Source: Antedon mediterranea
Taxonomy: Eukaryota; Echinodermata; Crinoidea; Comatulida; Antedonidae
Assembly: GCF_964355755.1 (NCBI RefSeq)
Contig: NC_092676.1
Coordinates: 21,868,288 to 21,932,287, forward strand
DNA: 64,000 nucleotides
Reading direction: 5' to 3'
Shown: one piece after another, positions 53,862 through 64,000 of the stretch
Layout: the number at the start of each line of letters is the position of its first letter
Position numbering within the stretch: the stretch's first letter is position 1
Program-made: the position numbers and the translations under genes
Notes under the pieces: model-generated
The model's database searches: none
Told to the model about the DNA's origin: nothing
Seen by the model: only the letters and a program-made list of their open reading frames with translations

Positions 53862-55550
53862 ATGAAGTTCTTCAAGTATACGTTTTTTTTATGTTTGATT
53901 TTCCTGAATCAAGCTAAGGTAAGGCACAAACTGTTTTTTAAAACTAGTTTCAATCTAAAAACTAATTCTTGATGGATTGTTTCTACTCTGCATTTTCGCC
54001 ACTGAAAGTAATGGCGTCATTCAGTCTTTCATTTGCATGTCCTTGACGCATGAAGCAACATCAATTGGTTATACGTTTTCAAAACATTTAGAAACTTGTT
54101 ATTATTTTTAAGGGCGATGATGATGATGCCAAAATAGCCGACAATGTTGAAAACTACATATGGAACATATTCGGGGGTGATGGTAGTAAGACAATAAGTT
54201 GTTAAAGATATACTGTCTGCCTAAACAAATATTTGTAAAAAATGTTTTGCTGAATATGCAATTTTAATGCACAAAATAGTTATTCACTTTGACCAAAATT
54301 TGGATCGGAAAAAGCAAAATTATTTACCTGGAAAAAAATGTAATTTAAAGCAAAACAAAAAGTCAGAAGTAAATAACTTGATTAAAACTGCAAAATGGCC
54401 TGTTCAAAGTCTGATTTATTAATCTTTATTGTTCATGTTTTTGGGGGACATTACATCTTTAAATAAATCGTTATATATGTTTAATCTCTTACATAACCAC
54501 TACAGTGGTTTTATAAAAATACACAAAGCACAACGTTATAAAAATACTACAATTACAATATAGCACATTTCTGAAACGTATAATATTACACTGTTTACAG
54601 GGTATGAACCACTCAAAGACTGCAAAGGAGAGTTTATGACGTGTAAAACAAGAAATGCTAGCGTTGTGTATACACATTGGGGATGTAGTGACTGCACCCC
54701 AGAGGCACGTCAGACGTCGTCTATACTGGTGGGTAATTGTTTCAAGGTTTGCATGTAAATTATAACAATATTATTCATGATTCCTTAAATGAAGTAAATA
54801 AAGTTTAAAATATATCGACGTTTTGGTCTGAAGTAAGCTACTGTAGTAAAGTTGAGGTGAACATAACAGACAGTCTAAAGAGTATTTGCGATCAAAGTCA
54901 AACCAGGCTTGTTGACATTAAATTAAATAGGCAAACGACGGGCTAAATGCAATTTATCTAAATCGAAGTAAATAAATAATTTAAGAAACAAACACATTTT
55001 GTTTTACGTGGGCAGTAGTGTGTTATAAAATAGATACATTTCTTTTAATTATTTAATTTTTTTATAAGATATATTGGTGGTGGACAGTATTCACATAGTG
55101 GTGGTGGCACAAACGCACTGTATTTACCAGAGACACCTGAATATAACAACGCATTGATAGCAAGTGGGACTAAGCGGTCTCTGGAATACGGTGCTGAGAT
55201 TCAATATGATGATTACCTTCCCTGGAAAGCATAAACCAAAACGACCCGTTATGTGCTGTATGTCTTGCACAAGGCCGATCAACAAGTCTGATGATTCCAG
55301 CTAAACGTACGTGCCCACAGGGATGGACCAAGGAGTACGAAGGTTTACTGATGGGTAATAGATATGATCACCCAGGAGGACATGAATACCTTTGTGTCGA
55401 TTTAAATCCTGAAGTTAGACTTGGTTCTGCACCAAATCATAACGGATTCTTGCTTTATCCTGCCGTAGGCGTTTGTGGGTCTTCTTTAGCTTGCCCACCC
55501 TACGTTGATCGCAATGAGTTACCATGCGTTGTAGGCCCTATGTACTTGGT
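53862..55550 (+). pseudogene. C4-like gene 4, frameshifted pseudogene
   Basis: Exons correspond to 53862-53918 (signal peptide MKFFKYTFFLCLIFLNQAK), 54113-54185 (acidic linker), 54601-about 54730 and about 55069-55550. Lesions: a 2-bp insertion in exon 3 near 54704; a one-base loss at the exon 4 start (AAG|ATAT where others read TAG|GATAT); a stop and frameshift near 55233 (GGAAAGCATAAACC); a Cys-to-Tyr change in the LCLPE motif (LYLPE); and an altered C-terminus where the final CTW is lost. The rest of exon 4 is well conserved, so inactivation is fairly recent. Confidence 0.88.
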
Positions 55551-55559
55551 AATTACAGT

Positions 55560-57011
55560 ACAGTACATTGCCTAAAACGGAATTTGATTGGTTCATGTAT
55601 AGTGATTGATCACTTAAACTTAACGATTTTTGTAAGTATAATTTAAACGTGTTACGTAATCCGTTTACCACGGCATCTAACGAATAATGGAATCATTAAA
55701 TCATCATATTGTTTTACTTTAAAACAATAATATATTGCATAACAGATGCTAGTCTATTTGAGTTTTACTTTATTTTTATCATAATAATGCAGAGTTCTAA
55801 ACATGTAATCTTATGGTAAAAGAAAAAAATAAACGCACTCCACCAATAACTTTCAAAATCGCGGAAATATATCTCTATTGCTTATTATGGAAATACTCTT
55901 TTTATAATTGCGCCCTCTTTATCTTCACAAAATAACTATTTATGATTTTATGCGACGTTTCTTATAACGTAAATTGTAACTTTAAACAGGCCTCTGTTCT
56001 CAATACCAAAATTAAATGAAATGGTGAACATTTTTTGATAATACACATTTGTCAGCAAAGCGTTATACAAGTAATAATAATAATAAATACTTTCCGTTGG
56101 GTTTTAATAGTTATTTCATGCAGAGCGTCCCTCTTTGTAAAACGACGATTTTCGACGACCGACGACCAACCTATGTAAATAATAGGGACTCTTAGATGTT
56201 CATGCTATTACGTCATTTTTATGATATGCGCATGCACTAGGCGACTGATACGTCGACTGGCAAATGTGAGTGCTTGTTCAATCAGTGGCATTTCGACGTT
56301 CTCTCTCTCTGACATAGACGTACCACGGGGACGTCATAACACTGCACTGCCCAGAATCTCGCGATGATTAATACAGGTTATGGCATGGGTGTTACCACTA
56401 GGACGCTATCCTTCATTCAGAAAATAAAGGATCTCGGCTAGGCATAAGCTATGCACACTTAGCCTGGCCTAATCCCCGGCCCAGCGCGGTGGTGGAATAG
56501 CAAAACGGATGAGCGCTACTATAGAGATTACCAAGTCAGATCACAAGGTCACTACACGTCATACATTCACTGTCACGTCAACTTAAATTTCCACTTAATC
56601 TAAAAGTTCTTATATCTGTCGACGATAACCGGGTGGTTAAGGCAGGTGCGCCGTTTACCGTACCTAATGAGCCAACAATATCGACATGGGTTAGACGCGG
56701 ACTCACTCCTAGATCTGGTGAACTAAAAATCTTTAGAACAAGTGTCTATAGTTTACTTTAGTATAAGAACGAGTCCTCTGCTCTCAAATGACACAAATAT
56801 AAAGATACATTAAAAAAAAATTAGAATCTTTCGTAACACCCTAATTTTTTAAGTTTGAGATGGATGAAAATTAAAAAAAAAAGCCATTAAAAACAAGTGT
56901 AGTTTGTATTCATATTTAAATACCCTTAGTGTATGTTAAAATGTATCTAAACACAAACATTTTAAAGTATCAGTATATATTACGATTAAGTAACAGTATT
57001 TAAATTAATAC
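55560..57011. other. Intergenic stretch after the C4-like array
   Basis: Contains a GC-richer patch (56100-56720) with ACGACGATTTTCGACGACCG-type repeats and a tRNA-like SINE relic (56618-56724). No protein exon recognised. Confidence 0.5.
56618..56724 (+). repeat. tRNA-Ser-like SINE relic
   Basis: GATAACCGGGTGGTTAAGGC resembles the A-box region of tRNA-Ser (GAGTGGTTAAGGC), and GGGTTAGACGCGGACTC a degenerate B box at tRNA-like distance. The stems do not pair well, so it is not an active tRNA gene. Confidence 0.45.
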
Positions 57012-59338
57012 TTAACTAAAGGTGCGATACAGGGTGCAAACATATAAAATAGTGCTAATTTGCGCCTTTTTCTCATAAAATGGTGCAGAGTTCATAAAAG
57101 GTTTATTTTTGCACCTTTTATATCGAAAAATGCAGACAAGTATAAAAAGGTGCAGAACTGCACCACAAAGGCCCAAGTACGTCATGGTGACTATGTGACA
57201 AAATAAGACCTATTATAGTATTAGATTAATGAACGCTTCTTGATATATTTAACTTAGGGCTTCTAAAAACTTAAAAGGTAATGATTATGACAATTTTTTT
57301 AGAATGACATTATTGTGGTAAGTTAAAACAAAAATAAGAAAGATTCATAATAATATAGGTTTGTGGGGACAGCTATCGGAAATCGAAAAAATCTGTTTCT
57401 TACGGTACATTAGAAAGTAGCTGGCTTGTAACTGAAAATTAAAGTGTTATACCTTTAACATGATAAATTCAAAGGTTCAACTGGGCACCCTATAAGGTTT
57501 AACATCAGTTAAAAGGTGCATAATAGCACCTTTTTGTACAATTGTTGTGCCGTATGCGCACGCAAGATGTCTGTAAACAATTTTTAAAATATTGAATTTC
57601 AGAGGTTATTTACTCTGGTTTGCTTAAGTCTAGAATGAGTACTCTTTTCTTTCATATTTAACAAAATTATTAGAATATATAATATCATAATGTAGGCATC
57701 TGTTGTAAATTTATTTGAAACAGGAATTGAACAATACTTTTAAGCGCGTGCGCGGTTGTTAAACATGCAGTTTAAATATTGAGAGGAGTTTGCGCCAAAA
57801 AAATCTGGCCTATAAAACTAGACCTAGCCTAGCTCCCGGATCCCACACCTCTCCAGTGTAGGATAGCTGTTAAGAGTAAGTAACGAAGCTTTATAGGCAT
57901 GTAATTTGGTGGTTTTTATTAGATTAGTTGCTTACAGGCCTAGCCTAGGCCCTAGGCCTAAAACTTAAAAATGATAGCTAAATAAATAAATAAGGCTAGC
58001 TAAAGGGTTGTCCAGGTGGTAGGCGCGGCCTCCTACCTAGAAGGCCTAGCCTATCTAGGCATAGGTTAGGCCTAAAGTAGGCAGTCTAGAGGCCTACTTG
58101 GCCTACAGTAGACTCTCGGGCAGGGGCTAGTCCTAGACCAGGCCTAGCCTACTTACCTGGGCCTAGTTAGTAGGATAGGCATGGGCCTACTAGATAGGGC
58201 CTAGGCCTAGTTAGGCTAGCTAGGCCTAGGCTGGTAGACCTTAAACTTAATTAAAAGCAGACCTAGGCCTAACCAGCTAGGCCTATAAAGTATAATTAAT
58301 AATAGGGCTAGCTAGGCAGGCTAGGGGCCTAGTTATTAATATTAGTTACAGTAGCTGGGTATTATTAGGCCTAGTAGGCCTATACTATAGGCTAGGCCCT
58401 AGGCCTATATTAAGTCTTATACACATTATTTTTAATTATAAATAGTTACAGCCTACATGATGTCATGGAGGGATAAAATAAGTTGAAACATGAAAGAGCA
58501 CCTCTGCTCTGATCAGCAGCAATGAAGATGTTCAGAAAAGGAGAAACAAATGTGACCACGTGTACCGTAATACTCTAGATATAGGGCCTACTATACTACG
58601 AGCTGAGGAAAGGGAGAGTAACATACTTTAAAGTATGTGAAGCATGTTGACAAGGTAATTTGACTTTAACCAATGCCAATAATGTATTGTATGATGTTTT
58701 CATAATATTGTTAATATTAATATAATAGTTTCCTTTCCTATTTCATGCTTTTTAGGAAAGTACATAATCAGGTGAAAATGTGAACCAGACATCAAGAACA
58801 CTGTTTCAGATACATGGGAATAAGAAGAAAATTGTCAAAGATGTCATCATTAGATACTTTTAGCAATAGGCCTATTGTTGGTTTGAGAAGAGTTAAGGTG
58901 CAAAGACTGGTAATTGCCATCAAAAAATTGTTGAATTGAATAATGTAATGTTTTAAAGTTGAATAAAATTATACCAAGCTTAATCAATATTTTTTGTATT
59001 TTAGTGATTTTTATTTGTGCACCTTTTTAACAGAAATTTGAACCTTAGAAGAGCATTATTGAACCCTTTATTAGGGTGTAAAGTTGCACCTTTATTTAGA
59101 GGTTGAATTTTGCTCCTTTGGGGAACTGCTATTGTTGCATTTCGTTTGCATCTTTTAGAGTAGAAAATTACACCTTATATGGTGCAAATGTGAACTCCAA
59201 AGGAGCATTATAGCACCCTTTATCAGGGTTCAAAATTGCACCTTCCGTCAAAGGTGCAGTTGTGCACCTTAAAGGGAGCTGCTATTGTTGCATCGGTTTG
59301 CACCTTTTTAGGTAGAGATTTGCACCTTTTTTTTAGTG
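57012..59338. mobile_element. Possible CACTA-like non-autonomous element with GGTGCAAA subterminal repeats
   Basis: Both flanks of a ~2.3-kb stretch are filled with scattered direct and inverted copies of AAGGTGCAAA: plus copies near 57020-57060 and 57145-57170, complements near 57110, 57530, 59018-59330. The right end, read inward on the minus strand, is CACTAAAAAAAAGGTGCAAA; the left end is AACTAAAGGTGCG. CACTA termini with dense subterminal repeats suit EnSpm/CACTA elements. There is no transposase frame and no clear 3-bp target duplication, so this remains tentative. Confidence 0.4.
57825..58410. repeat. TAGGCCTA-rich tract
   Basis: About 600 bp with dozens of overlapping AGGCCTA/TAGGCCTAG motifs and related GGCTAGG/CTAGCTAG words, far denser than elsewhere. 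A second dense tract lies at 61745-62000. Singles occur throughout the window. Confidence 0.85.
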
Positions 59339-59349
59339 TGTTCAATCGA

Positions 59350-61200
59350 GAATGTAATGAATACAGTAAGACAGTAAGTCATTGTGATACTTACTAAAGT
59401 ATACTTTAACAAAACTAGTTCTTTGCAACTGTTGTTGCTTATTGCTTAGTTTAATTGTAGATAATTTGATTTAGAAAAAAATTATAGATGGTAATTTAAA
59501 TTACTAATTATCAGAAAGCTAAGTTTATTGGTCTACTCTGACGTAATTTTACTGAATTCTCAGTGAAGCGAGAATTGTCCAGAGTATGGCAAAAACATCT
59601 TAAAAAGTAACTCCATTGATGATCGAGTCCGACCCAAGAATTATTTAGACATTTTTGTGACCAATGTTTCAGAAATGTAAGGTTATAAGCTTCGTAGGTC
59701 TACTAAAGTAGGTATGCCTAAATGTAAAAGTAAATGTTAAAATAAGCTATACTGTATGGTATAAAGTAAATGACCTACTGATACTATGTAAATTTATTAG
59801 TTATAATATTTATAAATAAACAATTTTTTCAAAATTGACCTAGTAATCTCTAGGTGGGAGGGGTGTGGGCGCAGTGTGCAGACATCAATCTGCTGCAATG
59901 TCTGTACTGTATATGCTATGTTTTTAGTAGTAGTAAGACTACTATGCAAATTGATTTAAAGGATAATTTGAATTTTTTTTATATTGTGACCTTTGACCCA
60001 GTGACCCCAGAGTAAGATGAAAAATCAAATGTGCTATTATATTTGTACTTATACATTCTTATTCAAAATACCTAATGGATTAAGAGATAATTTGCATAAT
60101 TTAGATGTCAAACTGAAATGACCTTTGACCTTGACCCCAAAGACAAATCAAATATATTATTCTGAATCTTTGGGGTCATGTTTATATTTGTGTTCAATAC
60201 AATCTTATACCAAATTCTTTATGGTTTAAGAGATAATTGGGATCAAAGTTGTAAAATGGCAGCCATTTTGATTTTATGCAAATTACAATTTATTTTGGGC
60301 AGATCAGGGTAGATTTAGGATATGATAATATCTACATATAGTTGAGCATATTTCAGCAAAAAAAACAAACTTTTGCAATTTGTTTGACTCAACGCCTATT
60401 TTTCATCTATTTCTACTCATCTAATAAAATGAAGTCTGAAAGATTGATTAAAAAAATCGTAAGACCATTGTAGCTAATCCATAAATTATACAATTAAATA
60501 TAAACATTCAAATAATTTAAGTTTACGTATGATTGTGATCCAGTCACTGATACCCACAACAATTTTATTCATTATTATAATATACAATAATAATAATTAT
60601 TATTTTGAATATGTGTGTACTTGGTACGGGTTATTATGTCTTCCAGCTCGAAATTTGTGCCACAATAGATTTTTTTAGCTAACTTTGTTATTCTTGAGAT
60701 GCTGAATCCAAAAAAGTTAGGTGCCATTTTTTTCGACCACTCCTTCAGCCGCCATTTTGTATTTCAAAATGGCCAACGTTCCACACTAAACTTGGTCATC
60801 CATTGTGTCATTGGAAAGGGAATGTAATACTGATTATTTTATTCCATTACACCCATATCAATAAACGCATAGTTACATAGTTATTGCGAAAGAAAACAAA
60901 TCACGTGACCAATAAAGGTCAAAAGGTCAAATGCAATTTCACCAAAATACTGTACTGTTTGGTATCGTTGGATAGATTTTTTAATTCTGAAAACAGTTTT
61001 ACTAATATCTATTCTATTTTACTTTGTTTATTGTCATAATTTTCCAATTATGTAAATAAATTGTTTTTAAATGTTCCTTGTTGTTTTTTCATGCTAATTA
61101 CTTTCTTATTTACATACAATCTGTCCTATTGGTATAATAAGTACTTTAGTCGTTGTTTTCTGTTCTTCTTCTGATGAGAATAGTTTCTCGAAACATGTCA
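59350..61200. other. Non-coding stretch with TGACCTTTGACC repeats
   Basis: No exon seen. Around 59985-60260 there are about two degenerate ~120-bp units, each with TGACCTTTGACC(C/T) and ATGG(A/T)TTAAGAGATAATT; AAAGGTCAAAAGGTCAAATG recurs at 60914-60933. Probably a repeat family. Confidence 0.5.
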
Positions 61201-61289
61201 CATTTTGAGGCAGTTTGCCTATTCATTAAATCGCTATACTCATTTTAACAATGACAAAAGTAGTCTCCTTTATGGCAAGCCTCAGCTGT

Positions 61290-61620
61290 CTGAAGTATTC
61301 AAAATATTATATTATTATATCATTTTTTTATTATATTATATATTGTATTGTAATGAATTATACGTTTTGCATTATATTACTTGGTTTTAGCATTATATTA
61401 TATCTATTTCTAATATATTATGTGAAAAATGTAACAAATTATTGACTTTTTGTATTATATTATTTGGTTTTAGCATTATATTATGAACATTTAATATTAT
61501 ATTATTAATAAAATACATTATATTATAATATAATTGTATTATATTAAACGCATTTACTTTACTTTATAACATACAACATTATTATATTATACGGATTCGT
61601 TAGTTATATTATTATTTTGT
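61290..61620. repeat. ATTATATT-rich low-complexity tract
   Basis: Long run of TTATATTATT/ATTATATTA words with almost no G or C. The two ~61-codon frames here are by-products of low complexity. Confidence 0.8.
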
Positions 61621-61744
61621 ATGATTTTTATTATACGTCACGGCTTATTTCAGTTCTTCTAACTCTTTCTCTCCCTCCCCCTGTTCACTAGCAATCAGCG
61701 GCCGGCAGAATCTGAATTGTGTGACTGTTGAAGAATAACTACGT

Positions 61745-62010
61745 ACTAGGCCTAGCCTAGGATCACCGGACAGCTACAACTAATACTACAATACAATAAT
61801 ACTACTACAATAACTACTACTGCTACTACCTAGGCCTAGCTAGTGAGTAGTAGGTAGCTACTACTAGGCTCTAGGGCGTATGTATGATGTTAACTACTAG
61901 GGCCTAGGCTAGACCTAGAGGCCTACTAGTACTAGGCTAGGCCTAGACTTAAGTTGTAGTAGGCTAGGGCCGGGCCTGCTGCCTTAGGCTAGGCTACTAC
62001 TACTACTAGG
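61745..62010. repeat. Second TAGGCCTA/ACTACTACT-rich tract
   Basis: Dense GGCCTAG and CTAGGC words mixed with (ACT)n runs, e.g. TACTACTACTACTAGG. Confidence 0.8.
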
Positions 62011-64000
62011 CAGCCCATGATGGGTACGAGTAAGCCAAAATTTTGGATATATGTAAACCAAAATTTGGGTACGAGCGTGTTGGCATGGCATGCATGGGTA
62101 CGGGTTGACCTGTATCCTTCTAGCTAATCGTACTATGCCTAGGCCTCAAGTAAGTCTACGCTACCCAGTCCGGCTACAATATGGTCTATTTTGTTTTATA
62201 GCTTTATTGATAGCTGGGTTCAAATCTGGGTTGGGACGGCTTTTTCTCATTCTAAAACAGATTTCCTTATCATAATAAAATAATATATGAATTTATTTGT
62301 AATATTGTAATGTATACATAATATAAGTAATTGCCATTGTCTTTATTACTATTAATTATATATTATACGGTTACCCCTTAATTATACTATAGTATAATTT
62401 CCTTGTTATATTTTACAATATTTTCTTCCTAATTCTACAATTTTGTCTTTCACAGCACAAATTTATCATACTGAATCATCACACACCAAGTCTCATAAAT
62501 CTCTACTGTATTTGTCCAAGCTACTCCAGCTACATGGTATTGCCTTGAGGCTAAACTACACGGTATACTGGCACTACCATCATTCCTGGCTCGTCAACCT
62601 GTACCACATAAGCACAGTTTCAGTTTCAGTTTATTTACCATTTCAATTTCTGAACATAAGAGATGAACAACTTATATGGATGGATAACCGTAAGAGCGAA
62701 GCTCGTTTACCGGTCACCCGTTAGTGCAGTGACATTACAGACAACATAAAGACAGGACAAAGGTGCAATACTTAACAAGGCATGTGAACACTTGTGTTTG
62801 CAACCCCTTGGATAAAATAATATATTTATATAAAGAAGAAAGTTAGATATTATAATATTTCTTTTTGATCATACAATGATAATTTTTAAATTACTTCTTA
62901 AGAAGTCATACTACTGATTCAAAATAGTGACTTACACCCTGTGGTCAAGGCTTTATTTGCTCTTATGCTTATTTATTTCCTCCAACATACAGAGTACATA
63001 GGACTTTTTTTATTCATAACTGTTGAATTGTTTCCCAATACATAGTACCTATTGGTATTATATCTAAAAATACAAAGGCGGCTAACACAGATAGTTCCAT
63101 ATATACAGTACTCTTTTATAAATAAATGTATCTCTCCAAACTACTCCCAACTACCTAATCTAATAATAGTACTATTAGCATACTACTATACACTTTGTAG
63201 ACAAGAAATAAGTTGTATACACTAGAGGACTTATGGTAGTACAGTCGATCGCCCTCTCACTGGCCCGGTCAACATAATCTATACCTAGATTATTACAGTA
63301 ATTAAAGTACATGATTACAGAGTTTTTTTTTTTTTTGCAGAAATCAAAGTTATGTGTATAGAAAGCAGTACTCGTATTAAAAACTAAGCAGGTTGCAGGT
63401 CTTGAATGCAAACTGGCAGGATATTTTGAATATTTTTTGTTGTTGAAATGATGGAATCCTAACTTCAATTTCCACGAACTGGAGACGAAGACATATTATG
63501 ACCCTTTTATTTAAATTTAATTGAATAGACCTCCATGTAAAGTCATTAAAGGCTACATGATTGTTTTATATTTTAATATGTGATAGTAGGAAATAATTGT
63601 GTATAATGAGGACTATGAATCTGATATTTACTTGCATTCTTATCTTTTTAAAATATTATTTATAATGCCGGTAATGAGTTTAAAATTTAATTATATGGAC
63701 TATTTTTGATAATCATCATGTCCTTATAAATTCATTTATACTTTTTTTGTGTAATATAGTTCATATATTATGTATTAAATAAATTGGTAAGGCCCTATAC
63801 TGTTATTATTTAAGGAAAGTTTATATACATTATTATTTTATGCCTACCAATATTAGTATTAATTGTTTATGTAAATATTTTGTCTAATTGTCTTGATTTT
63901 TGTATAGGCCAATGGCATCAATGTTTTTCTCAAAGCAAATTAGCCTAATAATGCCACATTTAGACACATGATTCATTGATTTCTGATATTCTGTACTTGT
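62011..64000. other. Right-end non-coding stretch
   Basis: No exon recognised. TCAGTTTCAGTTTATTTACC near 62625-62648 followed by ACCGTAAGAGCGAAGCTCG looks like a LINE or SINE end. A T-run lies at 63322-63338. Confidence 0.4.

Noticed and set aside
61205-61445. Two ~61-codon frames rich in Tyr, Ile and Leu
   Set aside because: Produced by ATTATATT low-complexity DNA.

Overview
The window is AT-rich animal nuclear DNA with spliced genes (GT-AG introns), many transposable elements and no operon-like layout. A tandem cytosolic sulfotransferase array, a tandem family related to sponge 'short-chain collagen C4' C-terminal domains, a Gmr1-like Ty3/Gypsy element, Jockey/CR1/L2-type LINEs, tRNA-derived SINEs and a very frequent TAGGCCTA motif together suggest a marine invertebrate deuterostome. 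An echinoderm such as a crinoid is my best guess. This assignment is inference; no rRNA or mitochondrial marker is present.

Layout: (1) 1-3769: a MITE, unique-looking AT-rich DNA and, on the minus strand, the first coding exon of a type II membrane protein resembling glutamate carboxypeptidase II/NAALADase. (2) 3770-39499: a minus-strand array of sulfotransferase (SULT) genes that share a six-exon structure with identical exon lengths (181, 212, 127, 95, 187 and 119 nt, giving 306 aa). Gene A (3770-20432) holds a nearly full-length LINE in intron 1 and a young 7-kb Gmr1-like Gypsy element inside exon 1. Genes B (22496-25036), C (30690-33486) and E (35681-38814) look intact. Gene D (26817-27775) is a truncated pseudogene that ends beside a 2.0-kb foldback element. 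F (39319-39499) is an orphan exon 1. B+D and C+E lie in a ~6.4-kb segmental duplication (about 21406-27775 and 29962-36490), and several elements inserted after the duplication have clean empty sites in the sister block. (3) 41634-55550: a plus-strand array of four genes for small secreted cysteine-rich proteins (three intact of 242-245 aa, one pseudogene). They share a signal-peptide exon, an acidic linker exon and two exons for a 12-Cys domain, plus a conserved TATA promoter. (4) 55560-64000: no convincing protein gene. It contains a possible CACTA-like non-autonomous element, dense TAGGCCTA tracts, a tRNA-Ser-like SINE relic and ATTATATT-rich low-complexity DNA.

The SULTs would transfer sulfate from PAPS to small hydroxylated molecules in the cytosol. 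The secreted family has no established role that I can state. Both families are expanding by tandem duplication, unequal exchange and probable gene conversion, and repeats have broken some members. The clearest results are the exactly resolvable Gypsy insertion into a SULT exon with its nested history, and a secreted C4-like family that has lost collagen repeats.
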